From contig NZ_QAFW01000001.1 in assembly GCF_003057615.1 (NCBI RefSeq), positions 62,001 through 126,000 on the forward strand: DNA of 64,000 nucleotides. Reading direction: 5' to 3'. The notes beneath the pieces were generated by a model. The model worked only from the letters and a program-made list of their open reading frames with translations. It did no database searches and was not told where the DNA came from. This document shows, piece by piece, positions 31,132 to 40,007 of this stretch. Origin of the DNA: Metalysinibacillus jejuensis. GTDB lineage: Bacteria > Bacillota > Bacilli > Bacillales_A > Planococcaceae. A program made the position numbers and the translations under genes. Numbering within the stretch: position 1 is the stretch's first letter; each line of letters begins with the position of its first letter.

Positions 31132-32037
31132 ATGGAACAAGAAAAGCAACAAGAAGTAGTGGTAGAAAGTGTGCCACCAACAGGAATGAAAGTCGTTTTA
31201 CGAGAATTTAAAAAAGATAAGATTGCAATGTTTTCATTCATCTTTATTACCGCTTTAATTATCGGTGTATACATTGCAAGTTATTTCTTTATTGATATTG
31301 ATGAAGTGATGAAAGTTAAGCTACTGCAACGCTATACAGAGCCGGGGGTAAACGGTTACGTTTTAGGTGCTGATGAAGCAGGGCGAGACATTTTAATGCA
31401 ACTCATTATTGGCGCTAAAAATTCCATTTATATTGCGATTTCTGTAACGCTTATTACGTCAATTGCCGGTATTATAATCGGCTTAGCAGCAGCGTATTAT
31501 GGTGGCGTTATTGATAATATAATTATGCGTATTATTGATTTCTTTATGACGCTACCAACATTATTAATTATTATCGTTATGATTACAATTATTCCTGAAT
31601 ATACACCGTTTCACCTTATTTTAGTCATTAGTTTATTCGGGTGGGTTGGTACAGCAAGGCTCGTGAGAAGTAAAGTATTATCAGAAGCAAGACGAGATTA
31701 TGTAAGTGCTTCGAAAACAATGGGAACGAGCGACTTAGCTATTATGTTTAAAGGTATACTACCTAATTTAAGCTCTATTTTAATCGTAGAGTTAACATTA
31801 AGTTTCGCTGGTAACGTAGGTATCGAAACAGGTTTATCTTTCTTAGGTTTTGGTTTACCACCTTCAGTACCTAGCTTAGGAACATTGGTAAGTTATGCTA
31901 CTAACCCTGTAGTACTTGCAGGCAAGTGGTGGGTATGGTTACCCGCATCATTATTCATTCTTGTAATGATGCTTGGTATAAATTATGTTGGTCAAGCGCT
32001 TCGACGTGCGGCCGACGCAAGACAAAGATTAGGATAA
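31132..32037 (+). CDS. oppC: Oligopeptide ABC transporter permease (OppC-type), first opp operon
   Basis: The 301-residue permease has an N-terminal cytoplasmic segment, a first transmembrane helix at about 30-52, the OppC-type motif LGADEAGRDILMQLIIGAKN, and the EAA loop RRDYVSASKTMGTSDLAIMF. It ends with a basic cytoplasmic tail. It is the partner of the OppB-type protein encoded just upstream; the gene for the lipoprotein receptor follows after 16 bases. Confidence 0.93.
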   Translation: MEQEKQQEVVVESVPPTGMKVVLREFKKDKIAMFSFIFITALIIGVYIASYFFIDIDEVMKVKLLQRYTEPGVNGYVLGADEAGRDILMQLIIGAKNSIYIAISVTLITSIAGIIIGLAAAYYGGVIDNIIMRIIDFFMTLPTLLIIIVMITIIPEYTPFHLILVISLFGWVGTARLVRSKVLSEARRDYVSASKTMGTSDLAIMFKGILPNLSSILIVELTLSFAGNVGIETGLSFLGFGLPPSVPSLGTLVSYATNPVVLAGKWWVWLPASLFILVMMLGINYVGQALRRAADARQRLG

Positions 32038-32053
32038 TAAGGGAGGAAGTAAC

Positions 32054-33856
32054 ATGAAGAAGAGAAGTCTATCATTACTCGCATTGCTTTTTGCTGCGCT
32101 ATTAGCATTAGCAGCATGTAGCGGTGGCGGCACTGACACCAAAGACACAGACAAAAAAGATGATGACACATCAAGCAAGGACAAAGAGGAAACAGCAACG
32201 CTTCCACTTAAAATTGAAAATGAAGGTGAAGCAATTAAAGGCGGTACATTACAATATGGTATGGTATCAGATTCACCATTCCAAGGTGTATTCTCTTGGG
32301 AGTTATATGACGACGCTTATGACTCAACAATTATGGGCTTTGCAACAAACTCATTATTTGATACAGGTGAAGATTTCTTAATTACAGATGAAGGTATTGG
32401 TAAATTAGAAGTAGATGCAGATGCTAACAAAGCGACAATTACAATTCGTGAAGGTGTAAAATGGTCTGATGGTGAACCGCTTAAAATCGAAGACTTAATT
32501 TATGCTTATCAAATTATTGCAGATAAAGATTACCCGGGTGTACGCTATGATGGCGACTTCCGTAACATCGTTGGTGTTGAAGAATACCATGATGGTAAAG
32601 CAGATACAATTGCTGGTCTTAAAAAGGTAGACGATACAACATTAGAAATCTCATTTAAAAAATTATCGCCAGCTATTTTCAGTGGCGGTGATGGTTTATG
32701 GGGCTATGCTGCACCTAAGCACCAATTAGAAAGCATTCCAGTAGCAGATTTATTAGCATCGGATGCAGTACGTAAAAACCCAGTTACACTAGGTGCATTT
32801 AAATTTGAAAAAATCGTACCAGGTGAATCTGTACAATTTGCGAAAAACGAACATTACTGGCGTGGAGAGCCTAAGCTAGATAAGATTGTGTTACAAACTG
32901 TACCATCATCTTCAGCAGCTACGGCAATTAAATCAGGTAAATTTGATATTGTCGATTCATTCCCAGCAACACAGTATGACAATGTTAAAGATTTAGAAAA
33001 CATTGATGTATTAGGTCGTCCAGAATTAGCATACTCTTACCTATCATTTAAATTAGGTAAATATGATAAAGAAAACAAAGTAAACGTTACAGATGAAAAT
33101 GCAAAAATGAATGACAAAGCGTTACGTCAAGCAATGGGTTACGCAATTGATGTTGAGTCAGTAACAAAAGAATTCTACCAAGGTCTACGTACTCGTGGTA
33201 ACTCACTAATTCCACCAGTATTTGCTTCATTCTATGATGATTCATTAGAAGGGATTACATTCGATCCAGAAAAAGCTAAAACTTTATTAGAAGAAGCTGG
33301 CTACAAAGATGTAGATGGCGATGGTATTCGTGAAGATAAAGAGGGCAAACCATTTGTAGTAAACTTAGCAGCAATGTCAGGTTCTGATACAGATGAAGCA
33401 ATCGTTGAATACTACCGTCAAAACTGGAAAGAAGTAGGTATTGACGTACAATTAACGACAGGTCGTTTAATTGAATTCCAAAGCTTCTACGAGAAAGTAA
33501 AAGCTGATGATCCAGAAATCGATATGTTTATGGCTGCATGGGGTACAGGTACTAACCCATCACCAGCAGGTTTATATGGTAAAGAAGCAGAGTTTAACTT
33601 CGCTCGTATCGTTTCAGACGAATTAACAAACTTATTAACGGATATTGATTCTAAAGAATCAATGGATGCAACTCACCGTGCAAAAGCATTCCGTGCTTGG
33701 CAAGAATATATGGCTGAGCAAGCTACAACAATTCCAACGTACTTCCGTACAGAAATTGTTCCTGTAAATAAACGTGTGAAAAACTACAATATTGATTATA
33801 TTGATGGTACACAATTACACGAAATCGAATTAGTAGCAGATGCACCAGTAAAATAA
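32054..33856 (+). CDS. oppA: Oligopeptide-binding lipoprotein (OppA-type), first opp operon
   Basis: This is the extracellular substrate-binding protein (SBP family 5). The 600-residue precursor has a lipobox LAAC with the lipid-anchored Cys22, a very acidic Asp/Lys/Thr-rich linker (about 25-50), and the two-lobed binding domain, with REGVKWSDGEPL near residue 136. Its length of 600 and its position last in a D-F-B-C-A operon recall the lactococcal OppA type rather than the Bacillus OppA type. LspA, encoded upstream in this window, would process it. The peptide preference is unknown. Confidence 0.92.
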   Translation: MKKRSLSLLALLFAALLALAACSGGGTDTKDTDKKDDDTSSKDKEETATLPLKIENEGEAIKGGTLQYGMVSDSPFQGVFSWELYDDAYDSTIMGFATNSLFDTGEDFLITDEGIGKLEVDADANKATITIREGVKWSDGEPLKIEDLIYAYQIIADKDYPGVRYDGDFRNIVGVEEYHDGKADTIAGLKKVDDTTLEISFKKLSPAIFSGGDGLWGYAAPKHQLESIPVADLLASDAVRKNPVTLGAFKFEKIVPGESVQFAKNEHYWRGEPKLDKIVLQTVPSSSAATAIKSGKFDIVDSFPATQYDNVKDLENIDVLGRPELAYSYLSFKLGKYDKENKVNVTDENAKMNDKALRQAMGYAIDVESVTKEFYQGLRTRGNSLIPPVFASFYDDSLEGITFDPEKAKTLLEEAGYKDVDGDGIREDKEGKPFVVNLAAMSGSDTDEAIVEYYRQNWKEVGIDVQLTTGRLIEFQSFYEKVKADDPEIDMFMAAWGTGTNPSPAGLYGKEAEFNFARIVSDELTNLLTDIDSKESMDATHRAKAFRAWQEYMAEQATTIPTYFRTEIVPVNKRVKNYNIDYIDGTQLHEIELVADAPVK

Positions 33857-33867
33857 AGTGAAAAAGA

Positions 33868-33901
33868 CACTGTCTCTTATTAGGGGAGGCGGTGTTTTTT
33901 T
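33868..33901 (+). terminator. Terminator of the first opp operon
   Basis: CACTGTCTC (33868-33876) pairs with GAGGCGGTG (33886-33894) with two G-T pairs, followed by seven T. Confidence 0.8.
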
Positions 33902-34100
33902 ATCGCATCGAAGAAGATGTACTTCACTTTAGTAGAATAGTAAAATTTTAAAAATAACTGGATAAAAATAGTTATTTTTTACGATGGATAATAAATTTAT
34001 AATAAACATAAACATCATATAAAGGGTTTATTTTCCTTTTTTTGTCAGATTATAAGTTAGGTATAAAGAATTATTTTACAAGAAAAACTCATTAATACAG

Positions 34101-34115
34101 AAAAATCAGAAAATA
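34101..34115. promoter_or_regulatory. CodY-box-like sequence upstream of the second opp operon
   Basis: AAAAATCAGAAAATA matches the 15-base CodY consensus AATTTTCWGAAAATT at 11 positions, with the central CAGAAAAT intact. CodY commonly represses peptide uptake genes in Bacillales when branched-chain amino acids and GTP are plentiful. The match is moderate and the region is AT-rich, so this is a candidate only. Confidence 0.35.
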
Positions 34116-34157
34116 ATGAAGATAAAAGTGTAATTTCATTTATGTCTATTAAGTTAT

Positions 34158-34176
34158 GATAATGATAATGCGTATA
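34158..34176. promoter_or_regulatory. Fur-box-like sequence upstream of the second opp operon
   Basis: GATAATGATAATGCGTATA contains two perfect GATAAT units and matches the classical 19-base Fur consensus at 15 positions. Iron control of a general peptide importer would be unusual, so the site may be fortuitous. Confidence 0.3.
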
Positions 34177-34283
34177 TCAAAAAAATACTAAAATTTCACT
34201 TTGGTCAATTAATGTAGTAAAATATAATTTATAATTTATTTTTTTAAGAATAGTTTAATAAATAGAAAATTAAATTTTTTTAT

Positions 34284-34311
34284 TTTTCAATGGCGCAATT
34301 TTTGGTATATT
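34284..34311 (+). promoter_or_regulatory. Candidate promoter for the second opp operon
   Basis: TTTTCA (34284-34289) and TATATT (34306-34311) are separated by 16 bases, and the -10 is preceded by TG as in extended -10 promoters. The start would be near 34318, about 40 bases before oppA. An alternative, TTGGTC (34201-34206) with TATAAT (34223-34228), lies further upstream. Confidence 0.4.
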
Positions 34312-34358
34312 TGATAAGAGCTTAGATTACGGCTTATAAAACATTAGGGGGATTTCAC

Positions 34359-36011
34359 ATGAACAAAAACAAAAAGTTTTTCCTTCTGGCACTACTAGCA
34401 GCGTTCTCGTTAGTATTAGCAGCATGTGGTTTTGGTGGCGATAAAGGCACAGATACAAAACCAACGACTGACGGCGATAACAAAGAAAGTTCTGGCAAAA
34501 AAGAACTTAATGTAGTAGTAGCTTCTGAACCACCATCATTACATCCACAACTTGCTACTGATACAACATCAGGTGCAGTACTAAACGAAGTGTTTGAAGG
34601 TTTAACACGTTTAGACAAAGACACAGTGCCTCAAAAAGCTATGGCTGAGGACTGGGAAGTAAGCGAAGATGGTTTAACATACACGTTTACATTACGTGAT
34701 GCTAAATGGAGCAATGGTGATCCAGTAGTAGCTGGCGACTTCGCATACTCATGGGAGTGGGCATTAAATCCAGATAATATGTCTGAATATGCGGCATTAC
34801 TTTACCCGATTAAAGGCGCTGAAGCGTATAACAATGGTAAAGGTTCTGCAGATGATTTAGGTATTGAAGTAAAAGACGATAAAACGTTAGTTGTAACTTT
34901 AGAAAATCCAACAGCGTATTTCTTAGAGCTTACGGCGTTTAAAACATATGCACCACTTAACCAAAAAGTAGTAGAAGCAAATGAAGACTGGTATGCAAAC
35001 GCTGGTGAGCAATTCGTAACAAACGGTCCATTTAAATTAGCGGACTGGAAGCATAATGCATCAATCACATTAGAGAAAAACGAAGACTACTGGGATGCTG
35101 ACAATGTAAAACTTGAAAAAGTAAACATCGGCATGGTAGAAGGCGAATCAACAGCAGTAACAATGTTTAAAAAAGGTGAAATTGACTTCTTAGGTTCACC
35201 ATTCCAAACAGTAGCACTTGATTCAATTGATGCCTTCCGTTCTGAAGGTAAATTAAACATCGCTGATAAAGCGGGCGTTTATTGGTACAAACTTAATACT
35301 AAAGACAAAGTAATGGCTAACGAAAATATTCGTCGTGCTTTAACTTTAGCAATGGACCGTCAAGGTTTAATTGATAACGTATTAAAAGGTGAACAAACAC
35401 CGGCTTTAGGCATGGTACCAACAGTAATTAAAGGTTTTGAAGAAGACCGTGGTTACTTCAAAGACAATGATATTGAAGAAGCGAAAAAAGCGCTTGAAGC
35501 AGGTCTAAAAGAATTAGGTCTTGCTAAAGCATCTGACTTAACAATTGCAATTTCTTATAACACAAGTGAGGCTCACGCATCAGTAGCACAATACATCCAA
35601 GAGAGCTGGAGCAAAAACTTAGGTATTAACACAACGTTAGACAACTCTGAATGGCAAGTTTATTTAGAGAAAGTAAACATGGGTGACTACCAAGTAGGTC
35701 GTATGGGTTGGATTGCTGACTACAACGATGCTTACACATTCTTAGAAATGTATGCAACTGCAGAAAACGGCAACAATGATACAGGCTGGGAAAACCCTAA
35801 ATACAAAGAATTGATTGAAGCTTCTAACAAAGAGGTTGATGCTGAAAAACGTATCCAAATCTTAAAAGATGCTGAAGCAATTGCAATGAAAGAACTTCCT
35901 GTAGCACCGATTTATTACTACACAGATCCATCTGTAGTAAGCGAGCGAGTTACAGGTATGGAAGCGGATATCTTAGGTAACTTCCAACTTAAAAATGTTG
36001 ACGTGAAATAA
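34359..36011 (+). CDS. oppA: Oligopeptide-binding lipoprotein OppA, second opp operon
   Basis: The 550-residue precursor has a signal peptide with lipobox LAAC (Cys23, followed by GFGG as in Bacillus OppA). After it come a short charged linker and the SBP family 5 domain, with the stretches EPPSLHPQLATD, SNGDPVVAGDFAYSWEWAL and GVYWYKLNT. These closely resemble Bacillus subtilis OppA, the receptor for oligopeptide uptake including signalling peptides. The ATG follows AGGGGG with a 7-base spacing. It heads an A-B-C-D-F operon, the Bacillus order, and is separated from oppB by a hairpin. Confidence 0.94.
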   Translation: MNKNKKFFLLALLAAFSLVLAACGFGGDKGTDTKPTTDGDNKESSGKKELNVVVASEPPSLHPQLATDTTSGAVLNEVFEGLTRLDKDTVPQKAMAEDWEVSEDGLTYTFTLRDAKWSNGDPVVAGDFAYSWEWALNPDNMSEYAALLYPIKGAEAYNNGKGSADDLGIEVKDDKTLVVTLENPTAYFLELTAFKTYAPLNQKVVEANEDWYANAGEQFVTNGPFKLADWKHNASITLEKNEDYWDADNVKLEKVNIGMVEGESTAVTMFKKGEIDFLGSPFQTVALDSIDAFRSEGKLNIADKAGVYWYKLNTKDKVMANENIRRALTLAMDRQGLIDNVLKGEQTPALGMVPTVIKGFEEDRGYFKDNDIEEAKKALEAGLKELGLAKASDLTIAISYNTSEAHASVAQYIQESWSKNLGINTTLDNSEWQVYLEKVNMGDYQVGRMGWIADYNDAYTFLEMYATAENGNNDTGWENPKYKELIEASNKEVDAEKRIQILKDAEAIAMKELPVAPIYYYTDPSVVSERVTGMEADILGNFQLKNVDVK

Positions 36012-36026
36012 TTTCACAACAGCGAA

Positions 36027-36072
36027 GGGCTGCCTCATAGCTGATACTTCGGTTTTGAGGTAGCTCTTTTTT
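36027..36072 (+). terminator. Hairpin between oppA and oppB (partial terminator)
   Basis: GGGCTGCCTCA (36027-36037) can pair with TGAGGTAGCTC (36056-36066) with two G-T pairs, followed by six T. Since oppB has no clear promoter of its own, this probably acts as a leaky terminator that leaves the receptor in excess over the membrane complex. Confidence 0.65.
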
Positions 36073-36127
36073 CTATTAATGCGAAAGCATATATTTGTCA
36101 GAGGGCAAATAGAAGGAGGAGTCCAAA

Positions 36128-37057
36128 GTGATTAACTATATTTTGAAAAGGCTGATGTATATACTTCTCGCGCTTTTCGTCATCGTAACGGTCACGTTTT
36201 TCTTAATGCGTTTAGCACCAGGTAGTCCATTTGCAAATGAGCGTAATTTCCCTCCTCAAATCGAGGAAAAGTTAAACGAAACGTATGGCTTAAATAACCC
36301 TTGGTATATTCAGTACAAAGATTATTTAATCGATACGGCCACATTTAATTTCGGTGAATCCATGAAGTATAAAGCGCGTTCGACAAACGATATGATTGCG
36401 GAAAGCTTCCCAGTTTCTTTAACATTAGGTATTGAAGCAATGTTACTGGCAATAGGGTTTGGGGTATTAATAGGCGTCATATCTGCGCTTTACCACAATA
36501 AGTTCCCAGATTATTTGGCTACGTCCATAGCAGTGCTAGGCATATCTGTACCGTCCTTTATTTTAGCAGGGCTTATGCAGTATTTCTTAGCGTATAAGTT
36601 AGATATTTTTCCGACAGCGGGTTGGAATGGTTTTATTTATAGTATTTTACCTGCTCTTGCAATCGCTTTCTCGCATGCGGGCTTCATTGCCAAACTTACG
36701 CGTTCAAGCATGCTTGAGCAAAATAGTAGTGATTATGTAAAAATGGCACGCGCAAAAGGTTTAGGTAAATGGACGGTCGTATTCCGTCATACGCTGCGTA
36801 ACGCATTATTGCCTGTAGTGACGTACTTAGGGCCGTTAACTGCCGGTGTAGTAACAGGTAGCTTTATTGTTGAACAAATTTTCGCTGTACCTGGATTAGG
36901 TAAACACTTCGTACAAAGTATTACGAACCGTGACTATACGGTAATTATGGGAACGACAGTGTTCTATTCAATCATACTTTTATTTGCGGTGTTCATTGTA
37001 GATATTTTATACAGCATCATCGATCCGCGAATTAAGTTGAAAGGAGCGAAAAAGTAA
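36128..37057 (+). CDS. oppB: Oligopeptide ABC transporter permease OppB, second opp operon
   Basis: The 309-residue permease has six predicted membrane helices, the N-terminal signature FLMRLAPGSPF and the EAA coupling loop DYVKMARAKGLGKWTVVFRH. It forms the channel with OppC. The GTG start at 36128 is preceded by AAGGAGGAG. Its stop shares a base with the oppC start (TAATG), so the two permeases are probably translationally coupled. Confidence 0.95.
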   Translation: MINYILKRLMYILLALFVIVTVTFFLMRLAPGSPFANERNFPPQIEEKLNETYGLNNPWYIQYKDYLIDTATFNFGESMKYKARSTNDMIAESFPVSLTLGIEAMLLAIGFGVLIGVISALYHNKFPDYLATSIAVLGISVPSFILAGLMQYFLAYKLDIFPTAGWNGFIYSILPALAIAFSHAGFIAKLTRSSMLEQNSSDYVKMARAKGLGKWTVVFRHTLRNALLPVVTYLGPLTAGVVTGSFIVEQIFAVPGLGKHFVQSITNRDYTVIMGTTVFYSIILLFAVFIVDILYSIIDPRIKLKGAKK

Positions 37058-37977
37058 TGACGCAACAACCGATTGATAAAGATTTATTTAGAGTAGTCGG
37101 GGTTAATGAAGATGACTCTGATAAATTAGCCAAAAAATCTGTATCCTTTTGGAAAGAAGTATTTATTCGCTTCTCTCATAATAAAATGGCGATTGCAGGC
37201 TTAGTGATTTTAGCGATTATTATTCTTATGGCGATTACCGTACCGATGTTTTCGCAATATAAATATAGTGACCAACTTGGCGTGTATAACTCACCACCAA
37301 GTGCGCAGTTTTGGTTTGGTACAGACGATTTAGGTCGTGATATTTTCGTCCGTATTTGGGCTGGTGCGCGTATTTCATTATTCATTGGTATTACAGCGGC
37401 ACTAATTGATTTAATTATCGGTGTACTTTGGGGCAGTGTGTCAGGTTTAGCGGGCGGACGTGTTGATAATATTATGATGCGTATCGCAGACGTGTTAACA
37501 GCTGTACCTTACCTGTTAGTTGTAATCGTATTATTAGTTGTTATGCAACCAGGTATTGTGCCGATGATTATTGCACTGTCAATTACAGGTTGGATTAACA
37601 TGGCTCGTATCGTACGTGGTGAAGTATTATCCATTAAAAATCAAGAGTATGTACTTGCTGCACGCACATTAGGTGCAAGCACGGGGCATTTAATTATGAA
37701 GCATTTAATCCCTAACGCATTAGGTGCTATTTTAGTAACAATGACATTAACAATTCCTTCGGCGATTTTTACCGAGTCATTTTTAAGTTATTTAGGTTTA
37801 GGTGTACCAGCACCTCGTGCCTCATGGGGAACGATGGCGTCAGATGGTAACAAGGCAATTGCTGATTATCCATGGCGTTTAATTTTCCCAGCGGTATTTA
37901 TTTCGTTAACAATTTTTGCGTTTAATGCTATTGGTGATGGCTTACGCGATGCATTAGATCCAAAACTACGTAAGTAA
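37057..37977 (+). CDS. oppC: Oligopeptide ABC transporter permease OppC, second opp operon
   Basis: The 306-residue permease has a cytoplasmic N-terminus of about 45 residues, then membrane helices, the motif FGTDDLGRDIFVRIWAGARI and the EAA loop EYVLAARTLGASTGHLIMKH. The N-terminal extension and the order A-B-C-D-F match Bacillus OppC. The oppD ribosome binding site (AAGGAGG) overlaps its end. Confidence 0.95.
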   Translation: MTQQPIDKDLFRVVGVNEDDSDKLAKKSVSFWKEVFIRFSHNKMAIAGLVILAIIILMAITVPMFSQYKYSDQLGVYNSPPSAQFWFGTDDLGRDIFVRIWAGARISLFIGITAALIDLIIGVLWGSVSGLAGGRVDNIMMRIADVLTAVPYLLVVIVLLVVMQPGIVPMIIALSITGWINMARIVRGEVLSIKNQEYVLAARTLGASTGHLIMKHLIPNALGAILVTMTLTIPSAIFTESFLSYLGLGVPAPRASWGTMASDGNKAIADYPWRLIFPAVFISLTIFAFNAIGDGLRDALDPKLRK

Positions 37978-37992
37978 GGAGGTGGCTGAATC

Positions 37993-39054
37993 ATGGAAAC
38001 ACGAAAAAAAGTAGTAGAAGTAAAAGATTTACGTATTAATTTTAAAACTTACGCAGGCTTAGTACAGGCGGTTCGCGGTGTGAACTTTGAGTTATATGAG
38101 GGCGAAACATTAGCGATTGTTGGTGAATCGGGTTCAGGTAAAAGTGTTACGAGTAATGCTTTAATGAAATTGATTCCGCAGCCACCAGGTATTTATGCTT
38201 CAGGCGAGATTTTATTTGATGGTAAAGATTTAGTGAAATTAACAGAGAAGCAAATGACAAAAATTCGCGGTAATGATATTGCAATGATATTCCAAGATCC
38301 AATGACAAGTCTTAATCCTACAATGAAAGTAGGACGTCAAATTACAGAGGTCATTTTACAACACCGTTCAATGCCAAAGGCGGAAGCTAAGCAAAAAGCA
38401 ATTCAATTAATTGATCAAGTAGGTATTCCTTTCCCTGAGAAGCGCTACAATCAATACCCACATGAGTTTTCAGGTGGTATGCGTCAGCGTATTGTAATTG
38501 CGATTGCTTTAGCCGCTGATCCAAAGTTATTAATTGCGGATGAGCCAACGACAGCGCTAGATGTAACTATCCAAGCGCAGATTTTAGAGTTAATGAAAGA
38601 AATTCAGAAAACGTCTAAAACATCTATTATTTTTATTACCCATGACTTAGGTGTAGTAGCGAATGTTGCTGACCGCGTTGCAGTAATGTATGCTGGGCAA
38701 ATTGTAGAGTACGGCACAGTAAATGATATTTTTTATAATCCAAAGCATCCATACACATGGGGCTTACTTGGCTCAATGCCCGATTTAGATAATGATGCAG
38801 AAGAATTACTGCATACAATCCCAGGTTCACCGCCAGATTTAACGCACCCACCAAAGGGTGATGCTTTTGCAGCGCGTAATGAATTTGCGATGGCAATTGA
38901 TTATGAGCAAGAGCCGCCAATGTTCCAAGTGAGTGACACGCACTTTGCTAAAACATGGTTATTACATCCGGACGCACCAGATGTTGCAATACCAGAGATC
39001 GTAGCAAAACGTATTCGTACCTTTGCAGAGAAGGAGGCGCAATACAATGACTAA
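37993..39054 (+). CDS. oppD: Oligopeptide ABC transporter ATP-binding protein OppD, second opp operon
   Basis: The 353-residue ATPase has Walker [14 protein letters not shown], signature [15 protein letters not shown] and Walker [13 protein letters not shown]. In its C-terminal extension the cysteines found in many OppD/DppD proteins are absent ([15 protein letters not shown]), so no iron-sulfur site is expected there. It overlaps the oppF start by 8 bases. Confidence 0.95.
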   Translation: METRKKVVEVKDLRINFKTYAGLVQAVRGVNFELYEGETLAIVGESGSGKSVTSNALMKLIPQPPGIYASGEILFDGKDLVKLTEKQMTKIRGNDIAMIFQDPMTSLNPTMKVGRQITEVILQHRSMPKAEAKQKAIQLIDQVGIPFPEKRYNQYPHEFSGGMRQRIVIAIALAADPKLLIADEPTTALDVTIQAQILELMKEIQKTSKTSIIFITHDLGVVANVADRVAVMYAGQIVEYGTVNDIFYNPKHPYTWGLLGSMPDLDNDAEELLHTIPGSPPDLTHPPKGDAFAARNEFAMAIDYEQEPPMFQVSDTHFAKTWLLHPDAPDVAIPEIVAKRIRTFAEKEAQYND

Positions 39055-39970
39055 AGAAAAGATTTTAGAAATTAAAAATTTAAAGCAGCACTTCGGTTCG
39101 CCAAGTAGCCCAATTAAAGCAGTTGATGGTATTAGCTTTGATGTATATAAAGGGGAAACGCTAGGGCTTGTAGGTGAGTCAGGTTGTGGTAAGTCAACAA
39201 CAGGACGCTCGATTATTCGTTTATATGATATTACAGATGGTGAAATTATTTTTAAAGGTCAAAATGTGCATGGTAAAAAGTCGAAGGAAGAAGTAAAGGC
39301 CTTTAACCGTGAGATGCAGATGATTTTCCAAGACCCTTATGCAAGTTTAAATCCGCGTATGACAGCGGGCGAAATTATTGCAGAAGGTTTTACGATTCAT
39401 GGCTTATACAAAAATAAAAAAGAACGTCAAATGAAAATTTATGAACTGCTTGAGGCTGTAGGGTTAAATCGTGAGCACGCCAATCGCTATGCGCATGAAT
39501 TTTCTGGAGGACAGCGCCAGCGTATTGGTATTGCGCGTGCGCTTAGCTTAGATCCAAGCTTTATTATCGCGGATGAGCCAATTTCAGCATTAGACGTTTC
39601 GATCCAAGCGCAAGTCGTTAACTTATTGAAACAACTACAAAAGGAACGTGGCTTAACGTATTTATTTATCGCGCATGACCTATCAATGGTTAAGTATATT
39701 AGTGATCGTATCGCGGTAATGTATCGCGGTAAAATTTTAGAGATTGGTCGTGCGGATGATATTTATCATCATCCTGTACATCCTTATACAAAATCATTAT
39801 TGTCTGCGATTCCGCTTCCTGATCCACTTTCGGAGAAGCGACGTACACGTATTCCGTATGAACATACAGAAGTGCCAGATAGCGCGACATACTATGAAGT
39901 AGACGAAGAACATTTCGTTTATGGCACAGAGAGTTTAGTAACAGAGTGGGCAAAAGCGCGCACAAAATAA
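39047..39970 (+). CDS. oppF: Oligopeptide ABC transporter ATP-binding protein OppF, second opp operon
   Basis: The 307-residue ATPase partner of OppD has Walker [14 protein letters not shown], signature [15 protein letters not shown] and Walker [14 protein letters not shown]. The ATG at 39047 is used because AAGGAGG precedes it; an upstream in-frame TTG lies inside oppD without a proper site. The gene is last in the operon and a terminator shared with the convergent rqcH gene follows. Confidence 0.95.
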   Translation: MTKEKILEIKNLKQHFGSPSSPIKAVDGISFDVYKGETLGLVGESGCGKSTTGRSIIRLYDITDGEIIFKGQNVHGKKSKEEVKAFNREMQMIFQDPYASLNPRMTAGEIIAEGFTIHGLYKNKKERQMKIYELLEAVGLNREHANRYAHEFSGGQRQRIGIARALSLDPSFIIADEPISALDVSIQAQVVNLLKQLQKERGLTYLFIAHDLSMVKYISDRIAVMYRGKILEIGRADDIYHHPVHPYTKSLLSAIPLPDPLSEKRRTRIPYEHTEVPDSATYYEVDEEHFVYGTESLVTEWAKARTK

Positions 39971-40007
39971 AATGAGGAGGCGCATTAGGCGCACTCCTCA
40001 TTTTTTT
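39971..40007. terminator. Terminator after oppF, overlapping the end of rqcH
   Basis: AATGAGGAG-GCGC and GCGC-A-CTCCTCATT pair around ATTAG with one bulged A, and seven T follow on the plus strand. The last codons of the minus-strand rqcH gene lie within the hairpin. Confidence 0.85.

Larger units (their letters stand above)
33902..34358 (+). other. 457-base AT-rich intergenic region before the second opp operon
   Basis: No supported reading frame is present. The region holds a CodY-like sequence (34101-34115), a Fur-box-like sequence (34158-34176) and at least two possible promoters, listed separately. Its length and very low GC suggest a regulatory region. Confidence 0.6.
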
